DNA from: Candidatus Omnitrophota bacterium
Lineage (GTDB): Bacteria; Omnitrophota; Gorgyraeia; B26-G9
Assembly (NCBI GenBank): GCA_016213925.1
Contig: JACQZH010000033.1
Span: 22,616 to 81,286, forward strand
Length of the DNA: 58,671 nucleotides
Direction of reading: 5' to 3'
Shown: piece after piece, positions 17,132 through 25,937 of the stretch
How positions within the stretch are numbered: position 1 is the stretch's first letter
Layout: every line of letters starts with the position of its first letter
Notes under the pieces: model-generated
The model's database searches: none
What the model saw: the letters and a program-made list of their open reading frames with translations, nothing else
Told to the model about the DNA's origin: nothing
Program-made: the position numbers and the translations under genes

Positions 17132-18103
17132 CTATTTTCTTTTAAACCAGAAACAACCAAAAATCCCGACTAAAAACATCAATATCGTGGAGGGTTCGGG
17201 GACGACGTTAGGAGTCATTAAGAAGGCATGGGTTTGACCATTGATAACACCACTACCCACAATCTGGCCTAACCCATTAATTTTGTTTGCTTGATGTAAA
17301 GACCAAGCAGAACCTACAGGAAGTAAACCATTAAGGTCTTTCATTTCTCCATTCTCCCATAAAAATGCATGGCCATCTGACACTCCTACCACTTGACCGG
17401 AATCATTTATCCCATATGCTTGACTATCGTTATTATCACCCAACGTGCCTAAATCTCTTATTGTTCTATTTTCTTCCCATAAGCAGGCATGTAACTCATT
17501 ATTTGCTGCACGAGAAAAACCTACTATCTGGCCGGAATTATTTATTCCCCAAGCTTCGCTATGCGTGTCATTATTATTACTAAGTGTGCTTAACTCTATC
17601 ATTGTATAGTTTTTCTGTAAAAATGCATGAATATAACCGTTTCCTATATTAGAATAACCTACTACTTGGCCAGAATCATTTATTCCTGTGCCGAAACTGG
17701 AATTACCACCCAAGGTGCCCAAACCTCTCATTGTTCCGTTTTCCCATGAGAATGCATAAAGAGGCCCCCTTATATCCATACTAGACATTCCTGTTACCTG
17801 GCCAGAATTATTTATTCCCTTAGCCCAACTTTCATAATCAGCCAACGTGCCTAAATCTTTCATTATTCCGTTTTCCCATAAGAATGCATGGTTATAACTG
17901 AAATAACTGTCTAATCTAGTAGCAGAATAGCCTACTACCTGACCGGAATTATTTATCCCAGTAGCAACGCTAGTATTTCCACCCGACAACGTTCCTAAAT
18001 CGGTAATTTCATACTCCGCTGCGTAAACAAAGACACTAGGCAGACAAGTACTTAACAATATTGCCAGGCTCAAAAAGACCAGTTGTTTTCTTTTTGTAAA
18101 CAT
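17132..18103 (-). CDS. PEP-CTERM surface protein with HAF repeats
   Basis: A 323-residue protein. It has a signal peptide (KRKQLVFLSLAILLS...VYAAEYE) and six imperfect HAF repeats built on 'DLGTL.....A.GIN.SGQVVG.S....HAFLW' (for example DLGTLGDNNDSQAYGINDSG). It ends with a PEP-CTERM sorting signal: VPEPS (301-305), a hydrophobic helix and the basic end FKRK. In the family this tail is cut by an exosortase in cells that make exopolysaccharide. No exosortase lies in the window. The ATG at 18103 has AAGG at the right distance; longer starts at 18124 and 18151 add no similarity. It is transcribed alone from 18142-18170. Confidence 0.92.
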   Translation of the reverse strand: MFTKRKQLVFLSLAILLSTCLPSVFVYAAEYEITDLGTLSGGNTSVATGINNSGQVVGYSATRLDSYFSYNHAFLWENGIMKDLGTLADYESWAKGINNSGQVTGMSSMDIRGPLYAFSWENGTMRGLGTLGGNSSFGTGINDSGQVVGYSNIGNGYIHAFLQKNYTMIELSTLSNNNDTHSEAWGINNSGQIVGFSRAANNELHACLWEENRTIRDLGTLGDNNDSQAYGINDSGQVVGVSDGHAFLWENGEMKDLNGLLPVGSAWSLHQANKINGLGQIVGSGVINGQTHAFLMTPNVVPEPSTILMFLVGIFGCFWFKRK

Positions 18104-18141
18104 ATTTATACCTTGTTTAATCATAAATTTAAATTGTAAAA

Positions 18142-18170
18142 AATATACCATGCAATTTATAATTTTTCAA
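18142..18170 (-). promoter_or_regulatory. Promoter of the PEP-CTERM gene
   Basis: Minus-strand TTGAAA (18170-18165), 17-base spacer, TATATT (18147-18142). The leader is about 32 bases to the ATG at 18103. Confidence 0.5.
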
Positions 18171-18234
18171 GGTGACACAATAGGACAAACATAGACAGTT
18201 AATTAACCTAGCTAAGCATAAGTATGCAGGCAGT

Positions 18235-19503
18235 CTACGTAATTTTACAATTTTTAAAAAATTTTTCCTTAGGCATATTAAAGTAGCCGTACTGTAATTC
18301 AGGGAATTTATCCCCCAGCCGCTGTATTACTGAACGAATACCTAAGAGACTGCTATTATCGCAAACCTTTAATCTTTTAAAGTAACGCAGAGGATCGTAG
18401 TTTAAATTTCTCCACTGAATCATGTCTATCCTGGTATTTTTAACGAACCGCACTAATTCATCAAATTCATCTTCTCTATCCGTAAACCCAGGCATGACCA
18501 GGTAATTTAAAGAAACGAATTTCTTATACCGCTTGGCCGCCGCGATTGAATTACAGACGTCGGCAAATGAATAACCGCGCGGCAAATAATAACGCCGGTA
18601 AAATTCTTCCCTTACACTGTTAAGGCTAACACGCATGCTGTCTAGGCCGGCCTCGCATAATGCTTGGACCTGCTCGGTCAAGCTGGCATTGGTATTCATG
18701 TGAATAGTGCCGCGAGAAGTTTTTTTGCGGATTAACCGTATCGATTCCCTGATAATATCAGCTTTCAGTAAAGGCTCTCCCTCGCACCCCTGGCCAAAAC
18801 TAACTACCGGATTTGACGCGGCTCTAATATGCATAATCGCGATTTCCGCTATTTCTTCTGCTGCCGGCACAAACCTTAAACGAGGCTGGGTTGCAGGACA
18901 AGAACCTTGAGGCTGAAAAGAAATACATCCGATGCAGCGGGCATTGCAATAAAGAGAAACCGGTAAAGGGCATTCATATTTACCTAAGAAGAAATTCACT
19001 GCGTTCGGGCAAAAATTTATTAGAGCGCAATCAGCCAAATGTTTAATAAGGCGATTTTTAGTATTTTTAAACATCTGTACTTTTCTGCGAAGTTCTTTCC
19101 AATCCACAGAGCTCATATCGTGATTTTTTCTTAAGTCGACTTTAACAGCCGGGACATAATAAGCGCCTTTATAGTAGGCAACCATTGAATATGAGAAAAG
19201 CGGTAATATGCGCGCGCCATTTTTTTCTTTATATGCAGGGTAAAACAACCCTGTATACCCTGGAGGCAGGAATACCGCAACCGGAAGAAAATTTTGCAAT
19301 CCCTCATAAGAGCGCTTGCGGATATTAAATCCAATGGGGTACCTTTCAGGCAGAAAAAAAAGTTTACTTCCCCGAGGCAATGGAATCATATCCTCGCAAG
19401 CCGCCAGCGATATTTTCCCGCCTCCTTGAGCGCAAGGATAAAACCCAGGCATCTCTAATATTTTCTGTTTTTTATCTGCTACAATCAGAGCAGGACTAGA
19501 CAT
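18235..19503 (-). CDS. Radical SAM protein of unknown substrate
   Basis: A 422-residue protein. The first ~190 residues are a family-specific N-terminal region. Then comes the radical-SAM [4Fe-4S] motif CNARCIGC (CxxxCxxC), followed by VVSFGQGCEGEPLL and GTIHMNTNAS, which are typical of the SAM-binding barrel, and LDSMRVSLNSV. No C-terminal Cys-rich (SPASM) cluster is visible. It could be an anaerobic maturase or an oxidoreductase; the reaction is not known. It stands alone between the PEP-CTERM and SGNH genes, with its own promoter and a palindrome at the transcription start. Confidence 0.85.
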   Translation of the reverse strand: MSSPALIVADKKQKILEMPGFYPCAQGGGKISLAACEDMIPLPRGSKLFFLPERYPIGFNIRKRSYEGLQNFLPVAVFLPPGYTGLFYPAYKEKNGARILPLFSYSMVAYYKGAYYVPAVKVDLRKNHDMSSVDWKELRRKVQMFKNTKNRLIKHLADCALINFCPNAVNFFLGKYECPLPVSLYCNARCIGCISFQPQGSCPATQPRLRFVPAAEEIAEIAIMHIRAASNPVVSFGQGCEGEPLLKADIIRESIRLIRKKTSRGTIHMNTNASLTEQVQALCEAGLDSMRVSLNSVREEFYRRYYLPRGYSFADVCNSIAAAKRYKKFVSLNYLVMPGFTDREDEFDELVRFVKNTRIDMIQWRNLNYDPLRYFKRLKVCDNSSLLGIRSVIQRLGDKFPELQYGYFNMPKEKFFKNCKIT

Positions 19504-19535
19504 AAAATAAAAACACTTTCAGGAATTTAATTACT

Positions 19536-19550
19536 CTGCATAAAATGCAG
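19536..19550. promoter_or_regulatory. Palindrome at the radical-SAM promoter (candidate operator)
   Basis: CTGCATAAAATGCAG has 6-base perfect arms around AAA and overlaps the -10 box by two bases. It is positioned for a repressor or as a 5' hairpin in the mRNA. Confidence 0.4.
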
Positions 19551-19576
19551 TATACTCTTTTACCCTCTCTTGTCAA
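19549..19576 (-). promoter_or_regulatory. Promoter of the radical SAM gene
   Basis: Minus-strand TTGACA (19576-19571), 16-base spacer, TATACT (19554-19549). The mRNA leader is about 40 bases. Confidence 0.55.
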
Positions 19577-19647
19577 ATAAATCTTTATCTATTTTAAAGC
19601 TTGTTTTATACTGTAAAAAGCGGTAAGTTTTTTTACAAAGGTTACCT

Positions 19648-21090
19648 ATGAGCATCTTAAAATTAAGAGATAAAATAACACTTATTACTTTCGGACTGTG
19701 CTGCGCATTCGCCGCTATTGAATTATTTATGCAGTTAAGCGGATTAATCCTTGCAAGAAGCCATTTATCACCTAATAATCATATGACCTTAAAAAAAAAT
19801 ACCCGAATTCTTTGCCTCGGAGATTCTTTTACCTATGGGATCGGAGTCGCTAAGGAAGAATCATATCCCGGACAACTTCAGGAAATCCTTAATAAGCTTA
19901 ATACAAAAACAAATTATACCGTAATAAATAAAGGCTTTCCCGGGATAAATTCTTCTTTACTTTTATCTGATTTTGAAAAAAATCTAAATGAAACTTCCCC
20001 GGACATAGTTATTATCCTTATCGGATGCAATGACCACGGAATATTTAAAGGAATCGATTCAGGTTTTCAAATTAAAACAATTCAACTACTCAAAAATATT
20101 TTATCCGTAGTAATAAAAAAAATTCCACTAAAACAAAATTCCATCTCTCGTAATTCAACAAAAATTTTTCTGCAAACAGAAAAAACCGCCAGCCCGGATA
20201 GTTTTATTAAAAAAAATCCGCAGGATGACATCTCCCGCCTTATTTTTCTCGGCAATCTCCACCGCTCAAAAGATGAATACGACAAATCCTTTGAATATTA
20301 CAACCTTGCTTTAAAAACTGACCCATTAAATGCTGCTGCTAAACTGGAGCTTCTGCGTGCTCTTAAGCTAGCACAGCAATTCCCAGAAGCAATTAACTTG
20401 GCATTTGAAATCATTAATTATTCTCAAACTAAAACGGAAGTTTATATTGAATTAGCGAATATATTTCAGATAATCTCTAACGGCTGGCAGTTCATTTATT
20501 TATGCAATCAGGTATCAGAAGCTAATATGCAAGATTATTCAAACTTACCAAATAATAACCTTAAAATAATAAAAACTTCTAGGCCTGAATATACCGTTTT
20601 GCGGAAAAAGAAAATACTCCAGAACTTACTGGAAACCGCGAGTACTTACTACTGCCTAAAATCATATAACAACGCGTTCGATTATTTTCGGGAGGTTTAC
20701 AATCTTTTCCAACGCGTTTGCTTAATAGATAAGTATACATTTACAGCCTGCCCGGAGGCGGTAAAATATGAATTATTAACTATTTTTCGGCATGAAATCG
20801 GCGATTGCGTTATATATAAAAATTTGACTGATATCGCTTTAATATGCCAAAAGAAAAACCTGCGGCTTATCTTGCTCAGTTATCCCGAATACTTACCTTA
20901 TTCCGTAAAAAAAGTCTCCCTGGAACATTCTATCGAACTATTTGACATTAGAGAAGAATTTAAAAAACAGACAAGTACAGGCACGCAAAGTAAATATTTT
21001 CTAGAGAATGATTCGCATTGTTCTGCTTTAGGAAATTCCCTTATCGCCCGCTATATTGCACGGAAACTAACCCAACCATCAGAAAAATAG
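19648..21090 (+). CDS. SGNH/GDSL hydrolase with a TPR insert, membrane-anchored
   Basis: A 480-residue protein with an N-terminal membrane helix (LITFGLCCAFAAIELFMQL). It has block I LCLGDSFTYGIG (nucleophile Ser), block III IGCNDHG and block V DSHCSALGN near the C-terminus (catalytic Asp-His pair). Between blocks III and V a helical TPR-like region is inserted (about 185-290, for example FEYYNLALKTDPLNAAAKLE). Such proteins act as esterases or acyl-hydrolases on envelope or exopolysaccharide sugars; the substrate is unknown. An AAAGG ribosome site precedes the ATG. It is convergent with the following membrane-protein gene. Confidence 0.85.
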   Translation: MSILKLRDKITLITFGLCCAFAAIELFMQLSGLILARSHLSPNNHMTLKKNTRILCLGDSFTYGIGVAKEESYPGQLQEILNKLNTKTNYTVINKGFPGINSSLLLSDFEKNLNETSPDIVIILIGCNDHGIFKGIDSGFQIKTIQLLKNILSVVIKKIPLKQNSISRNSTKIFLQTEKTASPDSFIKKNPQDDISRLIFLGNLHRSKDEYDKSFEYYNLALKTDPLNAAAKLELLRALKLAQQFPEAINLAFEIINYSQTKTEVYIELANIFQIISNGWQFIYLCNQVSEANMQDYSNLPNNNLKIIKTSRPEYTVLRKKKILQNLLETASTYYCLKSYNNAFDYFREVYNLFQRVCLIDKYTFTACPEAVKYELLTIFRHEIGDCVIYKNLTDIALICQKKNLRLILLSYPEYLPYSVKKVSLEHSIELFDIREEFKKQTSTGTQSKYFLENDSHCSALGNSLIARYIARKLTQPSEK

Positions 21091-21141
21091 CGCCATTAAA
21101 CCAACCCGAACAAATCAAAAATCCTAAAAATCCTTTTATAT

Positions 21142-22698
21142 TTATTTTTTTGATTTAGAATTATTGCCGCTTTGCAATTGACGAAAAAATATTTTTCTAA
21201 GATTAAGAATATCTACGCAAAAAATTATCAGAAAAGCTAAAACAAGCGCAAAAATTATTTTAAAAGAGATTTTTGATTTTAAAGGAACAACTCTTATACT
21301 ATAATTAGGGTTTGAGAACAGATAATGTGTCTCTGTTTCCAGGATAATCCGCAGTTTAAGTTTCTCTCTTATTTTAGAAAACCTTCCGGCATTATCTTTT
21401 GCCCAAACAATAACTTTCGCGCAAGAATAAGGATTGCTTAATCGCCTGTCAACTTCCTTAAATGCCGACTTAGCGCTCAAACGGCCAGTCAATGCCGCAA
21501 GTATTTGCGCTACAAACTCAGAATCAGCGCTTAAAATATCCTGCTCATCCGTCTGCTCCTTAACCGCTTTTTGCAGAGGGTCAAACATATCAGGATAATA
21601 CAGTGTTTTAAAATTCACATCATCTTGAGAAATCCCTGAAGCAAGGTTAATATAAGTTGAATTTAGAATATTAATCTCCGCTTTTGCCCCGTTCAAATCA
21701 ACAGTAGGATGCAAAAAGAAAATTATAATAAAACTCAAAATGCCCCCTGCGTTTTTGTATTTTTTTGCTAATCTCATCTGCCAATCCGAAAGAAAATAAG
21801 CCCCAAAATAAATAAACCCCAAAATCCCCTGCGCGGAAAAAAACCGGAACGGGTATTTAAAAAATATGATCAGGCCGGCGATGCTATATCCTGCAAAGAA
21901 GAACCTTTCATTACTTGGAATTTTTTTTAAAACCGAAAAAACCGCGCTTATCCCTAAAACAATAATAAATATGCTGAACCTGCAGGATTTTGCCTGTTCG
22001 ACTAGCGCAATGGAAATGTGGCCAAAATTCTTGATTATATGCGCTAGAAAAGGGGCCGCCAGCAAAAAAGAATACCCGGCAATCTTTAAATAAGACAGCC
22101 TTAGTGTTCTGTTGAAAATCGCGGTAAAGATAAAAGAGAAAAATATGATATATGACATAGCCGCATGCGTGTAAAAAGACAAGCCGAGAAATAAAATTGC
22201 CGAAACTATTTTCCCGATTTTGGAAAAATACCAGCTTAGCATTCCGAATATGATTGCCAGTGAAGCCGGGATAAACGCCGAGATTGAGGCAAAAAAAGAA
22301 AAAAAACTCATCGATAAAAGCAAAAAATAACAGGCAATCACAGGAGATGCCTGTTTTCTTAAAATAAAATAAAAACACAGAAAAAACAACGGAACTATCA
22401 AAAATTCAGTCAAGCCTAACGCTGTTAATCCAGAAAATCCGAGAAGTTTAAGCGCGGCTATGATAATATGATAAACTGGAGGATAAAGCTGCGGCCGCAA
22501 AGACGGAGCCACGCTCCACCAGTCAACCCCCACCCACCCTCCTGATTTAATAAAAGCCTGCGCGCACGATAAATGGTAATATCCGTCAATAAACTGCGGG
22601 CCGCTGATAAGCTTAGGAAAAGAAAAAAAGATTATTAATACGGCCATAACCGCGCTTAACGCGTCGTAAATCTTATAGTTAGCTTTTTCCTGTATCAT
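21142..22698 (-). CDS. Polytopic membrane protein, GT-C glycosyltransferase-like
   Basis: A 518-residue protein with roughly ten hydrophobic helices and a soluble stretch before a last helix. The first loop after helix 1 carries FIDGYYHL, an Asp/His motif placed as in GT-C lipid-sugar transferases, and later RPQLYPPVYH. The C-terminal extracytoplasmic part (SYTINLASG-type region, about 350-470) would be the acceptor domain. The family cannot be named exactly. It is the last gene after the LtaS-like and GDPD genes with 31-36 base gaps, so it probably adds sugars to the same envelope polymer. AGGA lies 8 bases before the ATG. Confidence 0.6.
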   Translation of the reverse strand: MIQEKANYKIYDALSAVMAVLIIFFSFPKLISGPQFIDGYYHLSCAQAFIKSGGWVGVDWWSVAPSLRPQLYPPVYHIIIAALKLLGFSGLTALGLTEFLIVPLFFLCFYFILRKQASPVIACYFLLLSMSFFSFFASISAFIPASLAIIFGMLSWYFSKIGKIVSAILFLGLSFYTHAAMSYIIFFSFIFTAIFNRTLRLSYLKIAGYSFLLAAPFLAHIIKNFGHISIALVEQAKSCRFSIFIIVLGISAVFSVLKKIPSNERFFFAGYSIAGLIIFFKYPFRFFSAQGILGFIYFGAYFLSDWQMRLAKKYKNAGGILSFIIIFFLHPTVDLNGAKAEINILNSTYINLASGISQDDVNFKTLYYPDMFDPLQKAVKEQTDEQDILSADSEFVAQILAALTGRLSAKSAFKEVDRRLSNPYSCAKVIVWAKDNAGRFSKIREKLKLRIILETETHYLFSNPNYSIRVVPLKSKISFKIIFALVLAFLIIFCVDILNLRKIFFRQLQSGNNSKSKK

Positions 22699-22729
22699 AA
22701 AAAAATCCTAACTTTTTATCTAAAATACC

Positions 22730-23575
22730 CTAACGCAAAAATGAAGCTAAATCCGTATATATCCCGAACACCCCGTTTTCTTTCAGCTCCTTAAGCAATT
22801 CTTCATCATTAACCGTATGCACATATGCCGGCACGTTTATTTCCTTTAGCATTCGCGGCAAGTTTGTAAGCCCGCGTTTTATCGGCATTGTCACTGCCGC
22901 TAAATAGTTTTTTTTAGCGAAATTCACAATCTCTTCATCCAAATAATTGCTTCGGTATAAAGTCAAAATTATATGCCTATAACCTAGCTTGCGCGCCAAG
23001 AAATATTCCTCAAAATCATACACCTGGGGAATAAAATTTTCAACCATTATAGGGAACTGCCCCTTTATTCTTTCTAACGCCGTTATATTATTTGTCTTAA
23101 TATCGGTAATTACAAAAACATCTTTATTTCTTTTTAGCCAATCAATAAACTGCTCAAGCGTCAATTGACGCAGGCCTTCTTTCATTTTAAAATTTTTAAA
23201 CTCTTCCAGGCTGCGCCTGCCTGCTGGCTCATTAAAAAGCATTTTTAAAACAGTTGCCCAGTCATGGAGCAAGACCAATTTACCATCACTTGTCCATTCA
23301 AAATCAAGCTCTATAAAACGGAAACCCTTTTCATAATTATAATCTAATGCCTCTTGCGAATTTGAATAAGCAACGGTATTGATACTGCCGCCGGCATGAG
23401 CAATAAATGGGGATAAAGGAAGCAGCTCTTTGGCATAATTATTATCTGCGCCAGAGGACACAACCTTATCATTGAAAAACATTGACTGGGAGGAAATAAT
23501 GTTAAATAATTTTAAGACAAAAAACGCAAAAATCAATATTAAACATAATAGAAAAAAACTTCTATGGTTTTTCAA
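22730..23575 (-). CDS. Glycerophosphodiester phosphodiesterase family protein
   Basis: A 281-residue protein with an N-terminal membrane helix or signal (SFFLLCLILIFAFFVLKLF). The GDPD TIM-barrel shows FIAHAGG (catalytic His), FIELDFEWTSDGKLVLLHDW (metal-binding Glu/Asp and second His) and FVITDIKTNN. It would hydrolyse glycerophosphodiesters on the outer face of the membrane. It starts at TTG after a GGGGGAAG ribosome site. It lies in one operon between the LtaS-like phosphoglycerol transferase and a GT-C-like protein, which suggests glycerophosphate turnover. Confidence 0.88.
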   Translation of the reverse strand: MKNHRSFFLLCLILIFAFFVLKLFNIISSQSMFFNDKVVSSGADNNYAKELLPLSPFIAHAGGSINTVAYSNSQEALDYNYEKGFRFIELDFEWTSDGKLVLLHDWATVLKMLFNEPAGRRSLEEFKNFKMKEGLRQLTLEQFIDWLKRNKDVFVITDIKTNNITALERIKGQFPIMVENFIPQVYDFEEYFLARKLGYRHIILTLYRSNYLDEEIVNFAKKNYLAAVTMPIKRGLTNLPRMLKEINVPAYVHTVNDEELLKELKENGVFGIYTDLASFLR

Positions 23576-23611
23576 TGCTAGCTTCCCCCAAAACTAAATT
23601 TAAAAATACTT

Positions 23612-25278
23612 TTACTGGCTTAACGAAAACTTTTCACCAATCAAAATATCCCTGTCCAACACTTTGATATTTTCCATCCATTTGATAATCTCTTTACAAT
23701 CGGTGTTTTCTTCTGTACCTTTACCGGCCCCTCTTGTCCGTTTATTATTATCAAAGGAGTGCTTACATAGTTGCGCAACATTTTCGCGTCAAAATTATCT
23801 ACACTACTTGTTAACAATCCGCTTTCAACATAGGGCTGAAATTTTTTTCCTAATGGAGGCAAATGATCTCCCAATATAACCAGCAGTGCATGAGGATCTT
23901 CTTTTAAAATTGTACTAATAAAATTCATGGCTTCTGCTGTATTATAGCGTATGAGATTCGCATAACGGTTTACTTCTTTTATTTTTGAACTGGTTCTAAT
24001 AATTGGCGGCCGCTTTTGTTCATTAAGCAAAAACGGCCAATGGCCGGTAAGCGTTATAATATAAGTAAATTTCGGTGCATCTTGAGCATGTTTTTCTTTT
24101 AATATATCCATCGATTGCCGGTACAAAGATTCGTCCGACAATGTCCAGTTATTCATATCATCAAGCTCAAAATCACCGATTGAATAATAAAAATCAAACC
24201 CCAAACGGTTATACGCGTTAACCCTGTTCCAAAATGAAGGTATATACGGATGCAATACAACCGATTCATAACCAAACTCTTTCAAATAAGCCGCAAGGCC
24301 AGGAACCTTATTTTTAACAGTTGTTTGGAATAAAATTCTTTTGTCATAAAGATTTGCGGGATGCCCGGTAAGAATTTCAAATTCAGGGTTTGCCGTTAAC
24401 CCGCCATAAACTGAAGTTAAGGCGAAAGAATTTCCTGATTTATTCCAAAGCTCTCTGAACCCGGAAGCAAAAGGATCGTCTGAAAACTTAATATTTTTTA
24501 ACAATAACGGATCCCATAAGCTTTCCATCAGAATCACCACTACATTTCGCAACCCTTCTTTCTTTTGGATTTCACTTTGCTTATTTTCCAGAAAACCTAA
24601 TTCTCTAATAGCTTTGTCAACTTGCCCTTTATCAGGAGCTTTTAGACGTTCAGAAAAAAATTGGGCGCTGTTATAAATAAGATAAATCGTTGCTCCGCTT
24701 ATACGGTAATTATTTATTTGATTCCAACTCTGGAATGCGTATTTTGAAATAAAAAAATTAACAACCATATGGGGATTAAACCTTAAAATCAATGCAAGAA
24801 TAATTACAACTCCCAGGCAAACAAACGATTTTTTCTTATGAATCTTTAAATTAAAAAAAAATAATCCAGGTATTAAAATAAAAGGGCCAACTAAAAGACA
24901 CTTCTGCGGAAAGTTCAGGACATGATACAGGGCTGAAAAAGAGAAAATATCATCAATAGTCAAGGGAGCGCCGAGGATGCTAAGCTTAAGAGCATTTCCC
25001 AGATAAATAAAAGATAAAAATACTGCCTGTAAAATTATAAATAAAAAGATTCTCCTGGCAAAACCAAACAACAAATATGCAATAATTACCTGGGCTAACC
25101 AGTCAAAGAAAAGCCCCCAACAGATTAAATTAAGAGAATAGACTAATTCTATAAATAACTGTAAGGATATATAAATCAATGTGGTTGAAATTAGCGGGAC
25201 CAATAGCTTTACTTTTAATATCCCGGATAATTTACTCTTCAATTTTTTGGCAGTATCACTCTTATGCAAATTAAACAT
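23612..25278 (-). CDS. LTA-synthase/sulfatase-type phosphoglycerol transferase, frameshifted near the C-terminus
   Basis: About five N-terminal membrane helices are followed by an alkaline-phosphatase-fold domain. It shows VVVILMESLWDP (metal site), TSVYGGLTANPEFEIL (nucleophile Thr), LPPLG after VILGDH, and TGHWPF. The frame as read ends at 23641 with an unlikely tail. Adding one A to the A-run at 23706-23709 (T on the plus strand) gives the family-like end NTDCKEIIKWMENI and then LDRDILIGEKFSLSQ, stopping at 23612-23614 (555 residues). The family transfers phosphoglycerol from phosphatidylglycerol to envelope polymers or glycans. The promoter lies at 25285-25313 and the ATG is almost at the transcription start. 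Confidence 0.85.
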
Positions 25279-25284
25279 ACTTTA

Positions 25285-25313
25285 ATTATATAAACTAACA
25301 TCAGAAAATACAA
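25285..25313 (-). promoter_or_regulatory. Promoter of the LtaS-like operon inside a dyad
   Basis: Minus-strand TTGTAT (25313-25308), 17-base spacer, TATAAT (25290-25285), then 6 bases to the ATG. Perfect 9-base arms AACTAACAT (25293-25301) and ATGTTAGTT (25315-25323) bracket the -35 box, a layout typical of repressor sites. Confidence 0.6.
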
Positions 25314-25328
25314 TATGTTAGTTAAATT

Positions 25329-25368
25329 AAAAAGGGATGGTCCTTGGGGGGTGAATATGGACCATCCC
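25329..25368 (-). terminator. Rho-independent terminator of the small gene at 25426-25623
   Basis: Arms GGGATGGTCC (25334-25343) and GGACCATCCC (25359-25368) are followed on the minus strand by TTTTT. An adjacent perfect hairpin, TCACACC / GGTGTGA (25370-25387), precedes it. Confidence 0.8.
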
Positions 25369-25425
25369 ATCACACCAGACGGTGTGATTAACAGCTTAAA
25401 ACTTTACAAAATCATACTGCGAATT

Positions 25426-25623
25426 TTATGCTTTGCTCTTTTCTTCCCGCAACGCTTTTTGGGCGTCATAATATTCCTGCCAAATAGTGTAAAATTTAGT
25501 ACTTATCCATTTGCCCCGGACAAAAGCTTCTACTACTTTTCCGGAGGAACTATCAACCAGAACAGGATATTCTTCCAACCCGGCATAAATTATTTCTTCC
25601 TTATATTTATTATACTCAATCAC
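25426..25623 (-). CDS. Small conserved-looking protein of unknown function
   Basis: 65 residues starting at GTG (25623), 8 bases after AGGGGGG. It is acidic to neutral with a compact beta-type core (EEYPVLVDSSSGKVVEAFVR, then GKWIS) and a helical charged tail (YYDAQKALREEKSKA). No known motif, signal or membrane helix. It has its own terminator and sits behind a long inverted repeat, so it is a stand-alone transcription unit, which supports a real gene. I cannot name a family. Confidence 0.6.
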   Translation of the reverse strand: MIEYNKYKEEIIYAGLEEYPVLVDSSSGKVVEAFVRGKWISTKFYTIWQEYYDAQKALREEKSKA

Positions 25624-25643
25624 TTCAACCCCCCTATTACTTT

Positions 25644-25684
25644 TTTTGTAAAAACACAACTCAAATTGTTTTGTTTTTACAAAA
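25644..25684. promoter_or_regulatory. Long inverted repeat upstream of the small gene
   Basis: Perfect 13-base arms TTTTGTAAAAACA (25644-25656) and TGTTTTTACAAAA (25672-25684) with a 15-base spacer. It begins 21 bases before the GTG start, as an operator dyad or a 5'-leader hairpin. The rest of the 25624-25937 gap holds AT-rich sequence and the terminator at 25853. Confidence 0.5.
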
Positions 25685-25852
25685 GCCCTTTTTTATAAAG
25701 CATAAAGTGTACCAATTCTTTCTTAAAATATATATTTTATAACTTATTGTATAAACTATAGTTATGAACAGCAAAATTCCCCCTTTCCCAGCCAGCCCCT
25801 TTTCTTGTCCATGGATTTAAACAAATTGTTTACAACTTCAACACTTTAAAAA

Positions 25853-25883
25853 TAAAAAAACAGCTGAATATTCATCCGCTGTT
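25853..25883 (-). terminator. Rho-independent terminator after the ComFB-CheR gene
   Basis: AACAGC (25859-25864) and GCTGTT (25878-25883) form the stem. On the minus strand the stem runs into seven T. It lies 55 bases past the stop of the methyltransferase gene. Confidence 0.65.
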
Positions 25884-25937
25884 CTAAAAGATAATTACTT
25901 TAGTTTATATTTTAATACGATCTGTGCTTATTATAAA

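Noticed and set aside
21911-22378. Open frame of 155 codons, rich in Phe
   Set aside because: Alternative frame inside the GT-C-like membrane protein; the Phe bias reflects shifted hydrophobic codons.
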